A DNA stretch of 43,035 nt from an uncultured Bacteroidota bacterium (GCA_903854725.1 CAINWZ010000143.1:1-43035); one strand, 5' to 3'. Positions 33,325-42,868 are shown, numbered from the stretch's first letter. Notes: generated by a model not told the origin, from the sequence alone. Translations and numbers: made by a program.

Positions 33325-34041
33325 TTAAAGACCTAGTACGTCTTTCATAGTAAAGATACCTTTTTTTTGATTGGCAAACTCCGCAGCCAATAAGGCACCG
33401 CTTGCAAATCCTTTTCGTGTATGGGCGGTATGGGTAATTTCAATACTGTCAATAGGGGATTGATAGCTAACGGTATGTGTTCCTGGGGCTGGATCTATTC
33501 GTTCTGATGTAATTACTAAATCATTTGAATTGGCAGAAGCGGTGTTTACCCATTTGTTCTTTCTACTTATTTGGGCTAAAATTTGTTCGGCTAAACTAAT
33601 GGCAGTTCCACTAGGGGCATCTTTTTTTTCGGTATGATGTGTTTCGGTCATCGAGACATCATATTGTTCATAGGGTTCTATTAAGGCTGCTACTTGTTTA
33701 TTGATTTCAAAAAATAAGTTAACTCCAATACTATAATTACTTGCATAAATAAGACAACCTTCTTTTTGTTCACAAAGCGTCTTCACCTTCTCCCAATTTT
33801 CCAACCAACCAGTGGAGCCACTCACAACAGGTACACCCCATTCTATGCATTTTGAAATATTTTCATAAGCGCTGTGAGGGCCTGTAAATTCAATAGCTAC
33901 ATTGGCCTTTTGTACATTTTCTTTTGTAAAATCTTGCGCATTGGATGCGTCTATCTTTAGAATAATTTCATGTCCTTTTGCAAGGGCGATTTCTTCAATG
34001 GCTTTTCCCATTTTGCCATAACCTATAAGTGCAATTTTCAT
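33325..34041 (-). CDS. dapB: 4-hydroxy-tetrahydrodipicolinate reductase
   Basis: DapB reduces the DapA product with NAD(P)H in lysine and meso-DAP synthesis; DapD acts next. The N-terminal nucleotide fold starts MKIALIGYGKMGKAIEEIA; the catalytic segment is VSMTETHHTEKKDAPSGTA, with the His pair and Lys, and SIGVNLFFEINKQVA precedes it. 238 residues is the short form. In many Bacteroidota dapB lies downstream of parA, parB and a DUF5683 gene, as here, which supports the assignment. Gap to the DUF5683 gene is 15 bases. Confidence 0.96.
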   Translation of the reverse strand: MKIALIGYGKMGKAIEEIALAKGHEIILKIDASNAQDFTKENVQKANVAIEFTGPHSAYENISKCIEWGVPVVSGSTGWLENWEKVKTLCEQKEGCLIYASNYSIGVNLFFEINKQVAALIEPYEQYDVSMTETHHTEKKDAPSGTAISLAEQILAQISRKNKWVNTASANSNDLVITSERIDPAPGTHTVSYQSPIDSIEITHTAHTRKGFASGALLAAEFANQKKGIFTMKDVLGL

Positions 34042-34056
34042 ACCCTTTTTTTTGAA

Positions 34057-34629
34057 TTATTTTGAATGTGTATTCTTGAAATGAAATTGTAATGATAAAC
34101 CTGTTTGTTGTTGTTGCGGTTGAATATAGGGTACCATTCTAAATGATAAATTATTATTCACATCAAACTCTTTGAGTTGACCTGATACAGTAGCATCCAC
34201 CACATTGACACCCCAAGCAATGATAAACCACATTATTGAATAGTCTCTATCTCTTCTAAAAATATTTCGATAACTCTGTAGTGATCCTAGGCTTAAATTT
34301 TGCAATTTCGCATCAATGAGCGGTAGGTCGGAGTTGTCTCCATTGCCTGCTTTGAATTTTGCTTCATAAGCAAATTTTGTTTTTCTATACATATCATCAT
34401 TGTATACGAAAGTTGCTGCTGGTATAGCTAGTACGCCATATACTAAAGGGACTTTCCAAAATTGCTTATTGTATAATTGCCCCCAACCTGGAATAATGGC
34501 AGATCTTTTGGTTGCACGACTGGGAATATGATGTAGTAAAGTGTCTGTTTTTTTGAGGTAGGCAGTATCTTGGCTCCAAGCTGTTTGCTGTAATAATAGC
34601 AGCAGTATTAAAAAGTGTAGTAGCCGCAT
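34057..34629 (-). CDS. DUF5683 family membrane protein
   Basis: A 190-residue protein with signal peptide or N-terminal anchor MRLLHFLILLLLLQQTAWSQ. The conserved family segment is KRSAIIPGWGQLYNKQFWKVPLVYGVLAI (quoted in parts: IPGWGQLYNKQFWK, PLVYGVLAIPAATFVYND), then YRNIFRRDRDYSIMWF and AWGVNVVDATVSGQL, with hydrophobic helices suited to membrane insertion. Function unknown; it is a constant companion of parAB and dapB in Bacteroidota, which may reflect cell-cycle or envelope work (inference). Confidence 0.87.
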   Translation of the reverse strand: MRLLHFLILLLLLQQTAWSQDTAYLKKTDTLLHHIPSRATKRSAIIPGWGQLYNKQFWKVPLVYGVLAIPAATFVYNDDMYRKTKFAYEAKFKAGNGDNSDLPLIDAKLQNLSLGSLQSYRNIFRRDRDYSIMWFIIAWGVNVVDATVSGQLKEFDVNNNLSFRMVPYIQPQQQQTGLSLQFHFKNTHSK

Positions 34630-34657
34630 CCTAAAAATATTCCTTTAAAAAATGTTA

Positions 34658-35581
34658 CTAGCTAATGCTTAATTGCATTGCTTCTAGTATTTTATTTAAA
34701 CCGTTTAAATCAGCATATTCAATAGTAATTTTTCCACTACCGTTTTTTTGGTGTTGTAGTATTACCTTGGTAGAAAGATGACTTGTTAATTTATCTTCCA
34801 ATTTTTTATATACCGGGGACAATTGATTTTTCGCAACAGCAGCTGAAGGGGTAAATGCCTTTCCTGCTTGGTTCATTTTGCGTATCAATTCTTCAGTTTG
34901 CTTTACTGTCAAACCTTTTTCGGTTATTTCTTTAAATAAGAAAAGTTGCTTTTCAATTTCCTTGCCTAATAATAATTTAGCTAAACTCACACTTAAGTTA
35001 CCATTTCTTAGGGCAGCTTGAAGAGAAGGAGGAAGCTCTAATAATCTTATATAATTAGAAACTGTGGATCTGTCTACACCCATTCTTTCCGCTACATTTT
35101 CTTGGGTATAACTAAGTTCTTCCATCATGCGTTGGTAACTCAATGCAATTTCTATTTCATTAAGGTCTACTCTTTGTAAGTTCTCTAGTAAGGCTAATTC
35201 TAATAGTTCTTTATCATTGCCTGTTCTAACATAAGCTGGTAGGTCGGTTAACCCAGCCATTTTTGCAGCGCGAAAACGACGCTCTCCTGCAATTAATTGA
35301 AATTTACCATTTGCTAATTGTGCAACAGTAATAGGTTGAATTAAATCGTGTAATTGAATGGAATTAGCCAATTCTTTCAACGCTTTTTCGTCAAAATCTT
35401 TTCTAGGGTTTTTAGGATTTATGATAATATCCGTTAAAGGCACACGATTGCTCGCTACTGCTTTTTCTATCACTGCAGTTTGTACTCTACCTGCTGGATT
35501 CTTGTATTCGGCATCTATATTTTGCAATAGAGAGCGAAGTCCTTTTCCAATGAGGTCTTTATTAGGGGTGCTCTTGCTCAT
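34658..35581 (-). CDS. parB: chromosome partitioning protein ParB (Spo0J family)
   Basis: A CTP-dependent DNA clamp that loads at parS and works with ParA in origin segregation. The 307-residue protein has a basic N-terminus (MSKSTPNKDLIGKGLRSLL), the Box I/II nuclease-like domain with LIAGERRFRAAKMAGL (CTP-binding GERRFRA), the HTH ENVAERMGVDRSTVSNYIRLLELP and a C-terminal dimerisation part. It starts three bases after the parA stop, so it is co-transcribed. No parS-like palindrome (TGTTNCACGTGNAACA type) was seen in the window by eye. Confidence 0.96.
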   Translation of the reverse strand: MSKSTPNKDLIGKGLRSLLQNIDAEYKNPAGRVQTAVIEKAVASNRVPLTDIIINPKNPRKDFDEKALKELANSIQLHDLIQPITVAQLANGKFQLIAGERRFRAAKMAGLTDLPAYVRTGNDKELLELALLENLQRVDLNEIEIALSYQRMMEELSYTQENVAERMGVDRSTVSNYIRLLELPPSLQAALRNGNLSVSLAKLLLGKEIEKQLFLFKEITEKGLTVKQTEELIRKMNQAGKAFTPSAAVAKNQLSPVYKKLEDKLTSHLSTKVILQHQKNGSGKITIEYADLNGLNKILEAMQLSIS

Positions 35582-35583
35582 AA

Positions 35584-36384
35584 TTAATCTATTATACGCT
35601 CGGCATTACTCATATTAGTCATGCCATTTTTTTGTAAAATTTCTTTTGCTAGGTTTAAGTAGTTAACCGTGCCTTTGCTATCAGCATCATACAAAATAAC
35701 CGGCTTGCCAACACTTGGCGCCTCACTTAAACGAGTATTTCGGTGGATGATGGTAGAGAAAACCATTTCGTCAAAATGTTTACGTACTTCACTTACTACT
35801 TGGTTGCTTAAACGAAGTCTTCCATCATACATGGTCATTAAAATACCTTCTATTTGTAAATCAGGATTTAATCTACTTTGTACAATTTTAATAGTATTTA
35901 ATAATTTGCCTAAACCTTCTAGTGCAAAAAATTCGCATTGAACGGGAACAATCACACTGTCTGCGGCTACTAAAGCATTCACCGTAATTAAGCCAAGAGA
36001 GGGTAAACAATCTATAATGATAAAATCATATTGATCGGATATGGGGGCTATGAGTTGTTTTAAAACATTTTCTCTATTAGGTAAATTCACCAACTCAATT
36101 TCGGCACCCACTAAATCAATATGAGAAGGGATGACATCTAAATGAGGAATCTCTGATTTTAAAATAATATCTGCTAAGGGCGTTTGATTGATCATCCCAT
36201 CATATAAGCTCGTCGTTATATTGTGTAAGTCAAAGCCTACACCCGTAGTACTATTTGCTTGTGGATCAGCGTCAATTAAAAGAGTTCTATATTCTAATAC
36301 AGCCAAACTTGCCGCTATATTAATAGCGGAAGTGGTTTTGCCCACGCCTCCTTTTTGATTCGCAATTCCTATTATTCTGGCCAT
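35584..36384 (-). CDS. parA: chromosome partitioning ATPase ParA (Soj)
   Basis: ParA/MinD-type ATPase with the deviant Walker [13 protein letters not shown] and the Walker B-like region [32 protein letters not shown] and [16 protein letters not shown] are also typical. I take ATG 36384 ([18 protein letters not shown], 266 residues); the track's TTG overlaps the -7 promoter box. It is the first gene of the parA-parB-DUF5683-dapB-rrf2-barrel run on the minus strand. Genes of this kind often lie near the replication origin, but no dnaA, gidAB or DnaA-box cluster was seen here. Confidence 0.97.
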   Translation of the reverse strand: MARIIGIANQKGGVGKTTSAINIAASLAVLEYRTLLIDADPQANSTTGVGFDLHNITTSLYDGMINQTPLADIILKSEIPHLDVIPSHIDLVGAEIELVNLPNRENVLKQLIAPISDQYDFIIIDCLPSLGLITVNALVAADSVIVPVQCEFFALEGLGKLLNTIKIVQSRLNPDLQIEGILMTMYDGRLRLSNQVVSEVRKHFDEMVFSTIIHRNTRLSEAPSVGKPVILYDADSKGTVNYLNLAKEILQKNGMTNMSNAERIID

Positions 36385-36408
36385 AAAATGGGTATCCTTA
36401 ATTTCTGC

Positions 36409-36416
36409 CAAAAATA
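36409..36416 (-). promoter_or_regulatory. -7 promoter element of parA
   Basis: TATTTTTG on the minus strand, exact TAnnTTTG, 24 bases before the ATG. A TTG lies at spacing 15. It overlaps the rejected TTG start. Confidence 0.5.
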
Positions 36417-36442
36417 AGGCATAAATGGTAACAATTTGGCCT

Positions 36443-36450
36443 TAATTTTG
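36443..36450 (+). promoter_or_regulatory. -7 promoter element of the metallophosphoesterase gene
   Basis: TAATTTTG, exact match, 16 bases before the ATG. It is back-to-back with the parA element, 26 bases apart, so the two polymerases may interfere. Confidence 0.5.
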
Positions 36451-36466
36451 TGCTTTAAAATATACT

Positions 36467-37702
36467 ATGCGGAACCCCTTATTTATTGTATTTCTAATCA
36501 CTGTGTTGATTCTCATTGACTTTTACATCTATCATGTATTAAAGACCTTAGTCCAAGGAGCCTCCATAGGTACCAAAAACGGGATAACTATAATCTATTG
36601 GGCTTTATGCATTTTGAGCCTTAGTTCCTTTTTACTCTTTCCTTATGTGGTAAACCCGTATTTTAAACAATATCTTTTTTCTATTGGGATAGGCTGGGTG
36701 TTGACACAAATTTTTATGGTATTGTTCTTTTTAGTAGATGACTTACGAAGAGGTGCATTCTGGACAATGGGTCAAGTGGCTTCTGCGGCAGGAGCCAAAT
36801 TTTTAAATACCGAAAAAGGTATTCCAAGATCTACTTTTTTAAGTTGGCTAGGGGTAGGCCTTTCTTCAACTTTATTTTTATCGCTTTTGTATGGATTTGG
36901 AAATAAGTATAATTATAAATTGATTAAAAAGAAGGTTGCTTTAAAAGGTTTACCACTTGCCTTCAAAGGTTTTAAAATAATTCACATAAGCGATATACAT
37001 AGCGGCAGTTTGAAAGACAAAGAAGCAGTCTTAAAAGGAATTGAGTTAATCAAAAAACAAAATGCCGATCTAGTGCTGTTCACGGGCGACTTGGTAAATG
37101 ATCGTGCAACGGAGATGACAGATTGGATGTCTGTGTTTAGTCAAATCAAAGCACCTCATGGTGTTTTTAGTACTCTAGGTAATCATGATTATGGTGATTA
37201 TGTAAAATGGGAAACAGCAGCAGCTAAAAAACAAAACTTAGAGGATCTTAAAAAAGTGCACCATGATTTAGGATGGCGTTTGTTAATGAATGAAAATGTA
37301 AACATAGAAAAGCAAGGTCAGTATATTAAATTGCTGGGTATAGAAAACTGGGGTGCTAAAGCGCGTTTTCCTAAATATGGAAAAATGGATGAAGCCATGC
37401 AAGGCGTAAATAAAGAAGATGTCGTTATTTTAATGAGTCATGATCCTAGTCATTGGGAAGCAGAAGTGATTCCAAAATATACTACTGTTCAACTTACTTT
37501 ATCTGGACATACACATGGCATGCAGTTTGGTGTTGAAAATCCTTATTTTAAATGGAGTCCTGTGCAATGGGTCTATAAACAATGGGCCGGTATTTATGAC
37601 AATAAAGAACAACAATTATATGTCAATAGAGGCTTTGGATTTTTAGGATACCCAGGCAGGGTAGGTATCTTACCAGAAATTACTTTACTAGAACTAGTAT
37701 AA
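36467..37702 (+). CDS. membrane-anchored calcineurin-like metallophosphoesterase
   Basis: A 411-residue protein with three or four N-terminal membrane helices (FIVFLITVLILIDFYIY; IIYWALCILSLSSFLLFPYVV; IGWVLTQIFMVLFFLV; about 125-143) and a C-terminal phosphoesterase domain. The two-metal site motifs are complete: HISDIH (Asp176, His178), FTGDLVND (Asp208), LGNHDYGD (Asn239-Asp241), MSHDPSHW and LSGHTHGMQFG. This is the YkuE/YaeI-like class; UDP-sugar lipid or other phosphodiesters are possible substrates but none can be named. The active site is expected on the cytoplasmic or membrane face. It converges on the DUF4954 gene with no base between stops. Confidence 0.92.
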   Translation: MRNPLFIVFLITVLILIDFYIYHVLKTLVQGASIGTKNGITIIYWALCILSLSSFLLFPYVVNPYFKQYLFSIGIGWVLTQIFMVLFFLVDDLRRGAFWTMGQVASAAGAKFLNTEKGIPRSTFLSWLGVGLSSTLFLSLLYGFGNKYNYKLIKKKVALKGLPLAFKGFKIIHISDIHSGSLKDKEAVLKGIELIKKQNADLVLFTGDLVNDRATEMTDWMSVFSQIKAPHGVFSTLGNHDYGDYVKWETAAAKKQNLEDLKKVHHDLGWRLLMNENVNIEKQGQYIKLLGIENWGAKARFPKYGKMDEAMQGVNKEDVVILMSHDPSHWEAEVIPKYTTVQLTLSGHTHGMQFGVENPYFKWSPVQWVYKQWAGIYDNKEQQLYVNRGFGFLGYPGRVGILPEITLLELV

Positions 37703-39910
37703 TTATGTAAGATTCTTTTGAATAGAAGCTACATTCAAAATAATTTCTTTTAGCAGTTGGTTTTGTTCTTTAATAAATCCATTGTCTTTTAAGTCACCCA
37801 CTACAGCGATCATCTCTGCTTCATTTTCATATACCATTTTTCTAAAAGGGTTACTATAATCCTTGGCTCTCGTTTTTTCAATTCGATGGGTCACATCTGT
37901 TTTAATGTCTACATATGTATCTAGCCAGCTATTTAGTTGCTTTTTGTTTAAGGTGCTTATTTTTTTCTTGGTAATCAATTCAAGAGATAATAAAGCGTGA
38001 TTTTTTCTTTTGTTTAAATAAGTCGCTGATGCCTCTGCGTAAAATTGATGTACTTGATCCCAACTATCAATACTACCGGTTTTAATTTTGGTAAGCAGGG
38101 AGCTCACTGCTTTTTGCGTAATTAACTGACCCCCTACATTTACCCAAGCCGATTCTGTGGAGTTAGTTTTGATAGTTTTTACATTCGCAACAATGGCTTT
38201 GCTTTTTTTATGATTAATGGTGTCAATTAAAGACTCCATGCCATACATGAAAATCATTTTTTCAAAAATAGCATACGCGTCATAACATTTTATAAGTCTA
38301 GTTTTGCGTTTACTGTTTTCAATATCATCCGCAAAAACAGAGAGGGCGTCAATTTCTTTTTTTGTCTTTGTGGTAAGTAATTTGTCACCTAGTTCAATTA
38401 ATGTATCATTGCTAATGGCGCTAGGCTTCTTCGTGCTTATTAGATAAGCTTTAGCCACTGCAGCTGCTATAATTTTTCGAGCATTGAATAGCTCATTTAC
38501 AGAATCTGGCGCTAGATAATGATACTCCAATAAAGGGGTTTTATCAATTCTCTTATCTCTGTCAATATATTTCCAAGCGTTTCTGGCCAAAGCATAAAAA
38601 TTATACAGGAACCAATATCCTGGCATTATAATGAGTTCATCTTTTAAAGTATCATTACTTATTAAGGAGAAGGGGATAGGAATATTTAGCTCATAATTAT
38701 AATCGCCTTTGTTTAGTAAAGCAAAACTTGCAAACACAGAATTATGTTTTACACTTACACACAAGCCAGGCCAAAAGCCCCTGCCCATAATCACTTCACC
38801 ATCAGCACCTCGACTATTATGATTAGAACCTAAGGTAGCCCCTGCAGCAATATTACTCTGCCCCATGACTAAGGCTGCACATAAAAAGGAATTATTGTGA
38901 TGTTGCTCGTGCGCAGGAAAAATTAAAGAGTTCAATACTTCGCAACAAGATATTGTTGCATTGGGTCCTAAAAAAGAATTGATTAATCTTGCGCCATATT
39001 TTAATTGAGAATAATCTGATAAAATAAATCTAACTGCTTTAATGCCATAAAATATTCTACAGCCAAAACCGATAATGCCATTTACCAATTCACAACCTTC
39101 TCCAATTTGCGTTCTTGCTTCTGGAGCGGAATTGATGGTTACATTTTTTATTTTATTAGCACCTTTTAAATAGGCATCAGTCCCAATCCAAGTATCTTTA
39201 ATAATTTTACAATTTTTGATAACGGTTCTATCACCCACTTTGCCGTAATACCCAAGTTTGTTATCAAAACGTTTTTCGGTTAAAGTCATGAATTTTTTTT
39301 GCAAAACAGCATCCTGTCTATTGCGGGTCCATAAATAAGCATCACCTGCCGTCATGCCATTAAAAGGAAGTACTTTTCGACCCGTATTTTCATTGCAAAT
39401 TTCCATCCATATTCTTACTGATTCGTCCTCGCCTTTTTTAAGGATACCATTTCCAAATTTAGAATGATTCGTAGTCACTAATTCGTTGACATTAGTGATG
39501 ATCACATCATTGCCAATAATATAATGTGACATGTAGTTGACATTGTGAATGGCAACATTATTACCAAGGTCGCAACTTATGATAGTGGAATTATAAATAC
39601 CAACGGGCACCACCAAGTCGCTAAAAATTAAACAATTTGCTTCTAGTTTTCCTATTCTAACCAAGCCAAAGAAAGAGCAGTTCTTTACTAATTCTGGTGT
39701 AAAAGAATCAGAAACTAAAATTTGATTCCAATTGTCACTTGAATTTCTGTTGCGTACGAGTTGTTCAATTTCCAATGCAGTTAAGCTTCGGTATTTAATT
39801 CCGCTTCTATTTTGTTGATTGCGTAAATAATATTCATCTTTCCCTTTAGGAAGTTCTTTTATAAATCCATACCCCAATTGACTAACGGGCATCTTCTTGA
39901 TACTGTTCAT
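37703..39910 (-). CDS. DUF4954 family protein (hexapeptide-repeat beta-helix)
   Basis: A 735-residue cytoplasmic protein of the Bacteroidota DUF4954 family. Residues about 80-380 contain imperfect hexapeptide turns of a left-handed beta-helix (VPVGIYNSTIISCDLGNNVA, IGEGCELVNGIIGFGCRIF, LGPNATISCCEVLNSLIF), like acyl- or nucleotidyltransferases of sugar metabolism. The motif NNSFLCAALVMGQSNIAAGA and GSNHNSRGADGEVIMGRGFW is the conserved core. The C-terminal 300 residues are mainly helical. Function not established. It follows the amidase gene by eight bases. Confidence 0.85.
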   Translation of the reverse strand: MNSIKKMPVSQLGYGFIKELPKGKDEYYLRNQQNRSGIKYRSLTALEIEQLVRNRNSSDNWNQILVSDSFTPELVKNCSFFGLVRIGKLEANCLIFSDLVVPVGIYNSTIISCDLGNNVAIHNVNYMSHYIIGNDVIITNVNELVTTNHSKFGNGILKKGEDESVRIWMEICNENTGRKVLPFNGMTAGDAYLWTRNRQDAVLQKKFMTLTEKRFDNKLGYYGKVGDRTVIKNCKIIKDTWIGTDAYLKGANKIKNVTINSAPEARTQIGEGCELVNGIIGFGCRIFYGIKAVRFILSDYSQLKYGARLINSFLGPNATISCCEVLNSLIFPAHEQHHNNSFLCAALVMGQSNIAAGATLGSNHNSRGADGEVIMGRGFWPGLCVSVKHNSVFASFALLNKGDYNYELNIPIPFSLISNDTLKDELIIMPGYWFLYNFYALARNAWKYIDRDKRIDKTPLLEYHYLAPDSVNELFNARKIIAAAVAKAYLISTKKPSAISNDTLIELGDKLLTTKTKKEIDALSVFADDIENSKRKTRLIKCYDAYAIFEKMIFMYGMESLIDTINHKKSKAIVANVKTIKTNSTESAWVNVGGQLITQKAVSSLLTKIKTGSIDSWDQVHQFYAEASATYLNKRKNHALLSLELITKKKISTLNKKQLNSWLDTYVDIKTDVTHRIEKTRAKDYSNPFRKMVYENEAEMIAVVGDLKDNGFIKEQNQLLKEIILNVASIQKNLT

Positions 39911-39918
39911 GCTATAAT

Positions 39919-41574
39919 TTATTTAAATAGGGCTGGATGTGCTTCGTCCCAATTGGTTGCTTTTTGTAAGGTATTGGCAATGGATAATATAGTGGCCTCG
40001 TCATAAAGGTTTCCTACAAAACTTATGCCAGTGGGTAAATTTAATTTTTTATCAAAACCTGTTGGCACACATACAACAGGATGTCCCGTTAAATTGGTTA
40101 TAGCCGATTGATTGCCATCGCCTCTCGAAGGACAAATAATGACATCATATTGTTGTACCACTTCATTAACTTTTTGCATTAAAGTATAACGATGTCTTTG
40201 TGCATTTATATATTCTATGGCAGGAACAAATCTTGCCGTTCTGAATTGGTTAGGCCAATCGTTCTTTGTTTGTCTGGTGAGAACATCGTCAATATTTAAT
40301 CTTGTCATTTCATCGAATTGTGCGGCGCATTCAGCACCAATAACAACATCCATGATATTGAAATTATAAACACCACTATCAGGAAAATTAACAGGGATTA
40401 ATGTTATACCCATTTTTTTAAAAGCTTCCAATACTTTGAATTCGTTTCTTGAGGTATCTTTTATTTTATCAAAATAATTTTTTGCGTAGGCAATCTTTAA
40501 TTTTTTAATATCTTTCGATGGATCATAATTAAAGGGTTTATTCACTGCACTTCCGTCTTTGCCATCTGTTCCATGAATATAATTAAAGACAATAGCGGCA
40601 TCAGCTGCAGAACGACAAATAGGGCCCACTTTATCCAAGCTATAACTTAAGGCCATTGCCCCAGTTCGGCTAATGCTTCCAAAAGTGGGTCTTAAACCAG
40701 TGGCACCACAAGTAGTAGAAGGAGAAACAATACTGCCCCAGGTTTCCGTACCAATAGCAAAGGGAACTAAGCCTGCTACTGTTGCAGAGGTAGAACCTGC
40801 AGAAGAGCCAGATGATCCATATTGTAGATTCCATGGATTTTTTGTTCTTCCACCAAACCAATAATCGCCCATTGCTAAAGCGCCTAAAGTAAATTTAGCT
40901 ACGAGTACAGCACCTGCATCTCTTAGTTTAGTATATACAAAAGCATCTTCATCAATTGTTTGATTTTGATAAGGCGCTGCTCCCCAAGTAGTTTTAGTTC
41001 CTTTGACTGCAAATAAATCTTTTAATCCATAAGGTATACCATGTAGTAAGCCTCTGTATTTTCCTTGTGCAATTTCTTCGTCAGCTTTTTTAGCTTGCGC
41101 ATAAGCAATCTCTTCTTGAATACTAATGACACATTGTAAAGTGTCACCCCATTTTTTAATTCGCTCAATAAAAAATTGAGTAAGTGCAAGGGAAGTAATT
41201 TTTTTATACTTAAGTAAGGAAGCCAATTGTTCAATGGAGTAAAAAGCTAATTCATTTTTATTTTTTGGCAAGGAAACAGTATTGTCTAATTTCCAATTGA
41301 TTGGATTTTGTTTTTCAGTAAAGTGCATGCCCGGTAAAACAGGTGTTTGCCATAAACTCAGTGGCACACTATTAGCTAAAGGCAATTTATGCATGGCCTT
41401 ATAATTAGCTAGATTGTCAATTACATCGGAGTATAAAGTGTCTATTTCCTTAGTAGTAAAACTAAGATCAAATAATTTTGCACTGCTAATTAAATCATTT
41501 TTTTGAATAGTCGTGTCTTGTGAAAAGGCAGTGACACTTAGCGATAACAATAGATAGGTAATAATAGTACGCAT
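39919..41574 (-). CDS. secreted amidase-signature family hydrolase
   Basis: Amidase signature enzyme with Ser-cisSer-Lys triad: Lys in YGLKDLFAVKGTKTTWGA, cis-Ser in QYGSSGSSAGSTSATVAG, and the nucleophile Ser in IGTETWGSIVSPSTTCGATG. Starting at ATG 41574 (MRTIITYLLLSLSVTAFSQ) gives a signal peptide and 551 residues; the track's start adds 34 residues that overlap the helicase gene and spoil the signal. Exported amidases of this type hydrolyse small amides or peptides in the periplasm; it is not GatA, which is cytoplasmic and has no signal. It lies 31 bases after the helicase gene and eight before DUF4954. Confidence 0.9.
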   Translation of the reverse strand: MRTIITYLLLSLSVTAFSQDTTIQKNDLISSAKLFDLSFTTKEIDTLYSDVIDNLANYKAMHKLPLANSVPLSLWQTPVLPGMHFTEKQNPINWKLDNTVSLPKNKNELAFYSIEQLASLLKYKKITSLALTQFFIERIKKWGDTLQCVISIQEEIAYAQAKKADEEIAQGKYRGLLHGIPYGLKDLFAVKGTKTTWGAAPYQNQTIDEDAFVYTKLRDAGAVLVAKFTLGALAMGDYWFGGRTKNPWNLQYGSSGSSAGSTSATVAGLVPFAIGTETWGSIVSPSTTCGATGLRPTFGSISRTGAMALSYSLDKVGPICRSAADAAIVFNYIHGTDGKDGSAVNKPFNYDPSKDIKKLKIAYAKNYFDKIKDTSRNEFKVLEAFKKMGITLIPVNFPDSGVYNFNIMDVVIGAECAAQFDEMTRLNIDDVLTRQTKNDWPNQFRTARFVPAIEYINAQRHRYTLMQKVNEVVQQYDVIICPSRGDGNQSAITNLTGHPVVCVPTGFDKKLNLPTGISFVGNLYDEATILSIANTLQKATNWDEAHPALFK

Positions 41575-41605
41575 AATAAACGGATTAAGTTTATCAAAGG
41601 TAATA

Positions 41606-42868
41606 TTACCTATTTGGTTTTGGGCTACTAAAACGTCTTTTTTGACCTCCATTTGCCATGGCTTTAGACCTAGCATGGCCTGAATTGCCTCTTCCTTGTT
41701 GTTTAGCCTCTTTAATGGGGTTGAAATTGGTCATCGGGAAGGGATGATTTTCGATGACTGGAATTTTTTTAGCAATCAATTTCTCGATATCTTTTAAAAA
41801 AGCTCTTTCTTCGGCGTCACAGAAAGAAATGGCAGTACCATTGGCTCCAGCACGCCCTGTTCTACCAATTCGGTGCACATAGGTTTCTGGAATATTAGGA
41901 ATCTCGTAATTTACTACATAGGCCAATTCATCTACGTCAATGCCCCTTGCAGCAATATCGGTAGCAACTAAAACACGGGTAGTTTGTGCTTTAAAATTAG
42001 TAAGTGCTCTTTGTCTTGCATTCTGTGCTTTATTACCATGAATAGCTTCCGCCTTAATATTATTTTTCAAAAGTAGGTTTACTACTTTATCAGCACCATG
42101 TTTTGTTCTTGTAAAAACCAAGGCTGTTTTAATAGCTGTGTTTTTTAGAATTTCAATAAGTAGTGCATTTTTATTTACTTTATCTACAAAATAAACCGAT
42201 TGTTCAATAATATCTACAGTGGAAGAAACAGGTGTAACACTTACTTTTAGTGGATGAAATAAAATGGTATTGGCTAAACTTACAATTTCAGGAGGCATGG
42301 TGGCAGAAAAGAATAGCGATTGTCTTTTTTTAGGAAGCACTGCCAATAATTTTTTCACATCATGCACAAAACCCATATCCAACATTCTATCTGCTTCATC
42401 CAACACAAATATTTCTACTTCTCTAATATTTAAATGCCCTTGGTTCATTAAATCCAATAATCTTCCTGGTGTAGCAATCACCACATCTACTCCATTTCTT
42501 AAAGCAGTTACTTGTGGTCCTTGTCCAACACCTCCAAAAATAACAGTACAATTTAAACCTGTATGTCTTCCGTAAGCGTTAAAACTTTCTCCAATTTGTA
42601 TGGCTAATTCTCTTGTAGGTGTAACAATTAAACTTCTAATTTTTTTTCTTCTTTCCCCCGTTTTGTTTTTAACTAATAATTGTAAAATAGGGAGGGTGAA
42701 AGCAGCCGTTTTACCAGTACCTGTTTGGGCACAACCTAACAAATCTTTTCCTTGTAAAACAATGGGTATAGATTCTGCTTGAATGGGAGTGGGGGTTGTA
42801 TAACCTTCTTCCTGAATGGCCTTTAATAAGGGCTCTATAAGACCTAGGGTCTGAAAATTCGTGTTCAT
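41606..42868 (-). CDS. DEAD-box RNA helicase, RhlE-like
   Basis: ATP-dependent RNA helicase of 420 residues. The motifs run in order: Q motif region GYTTPTPIQAESIP, motif I AQTGTGKTAA, Ia PTRELAIQ, Ib GVGQGP...TPGRLLDL, motif II DEAD (VLDEADRMLDMGF), motif III SAT (FFSATMPPEI), motif IV-V VLVATDIAARGIDV, and motif VI HRIGRTGRAG. A short basic Gly/Arg/Lys-rich tail (QGRGNSGHARSKAM) is suited to binding RNA. The start is ATG 42868 (MNTNFQTLGL); the track adds four residues. Such helicases help ribosome assembly and cold growth. It heads a possible operon with the amidase and DUF4954. Confidence 0.95.
   Translation of the reverse strand: MNTNFQTLGLIEPLLKAIQEEGYTTPTPIQAESIPIVLQGKDLLGCAQTGTGKTAAFTLPILQLLVKNKTGERRKKIRSLIVTPTRELAIQIGESFNAYGRHTGLNCTVIFGGVGQGPQVTALRNGVDVVIATPGRLLDLMNQGHLNIREVEIFVLDEADRMLDMGFVHDVKKLLAVLPKKRQSLFFSATMPPEIVSLANTILFHPLKVSVTPVSSTVDIIEQSVYFVDKVNKNALLIEILKNTAIKTALVFTRTKHGADKVVNLLLKNNIKAEAIHGNKAQNARQRALTNFKAQTTRVLVATDIAARGIDVDELAYVVNYEIPNIPETYVHRIGRTGRAGANGTAISFCDAEERAFLKDIEKLIAKKIPVIENHPFPMTNFNPIKEAKQQGRGNSGHARSKAMANGGQKRRFSSPKPNR

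Noticed and set aside
34658-36384. Replication origin near parAB
   Set aside because: No dnaA, no cluster of DnaA boxes and no parS palindrome were seen by eye in the window.
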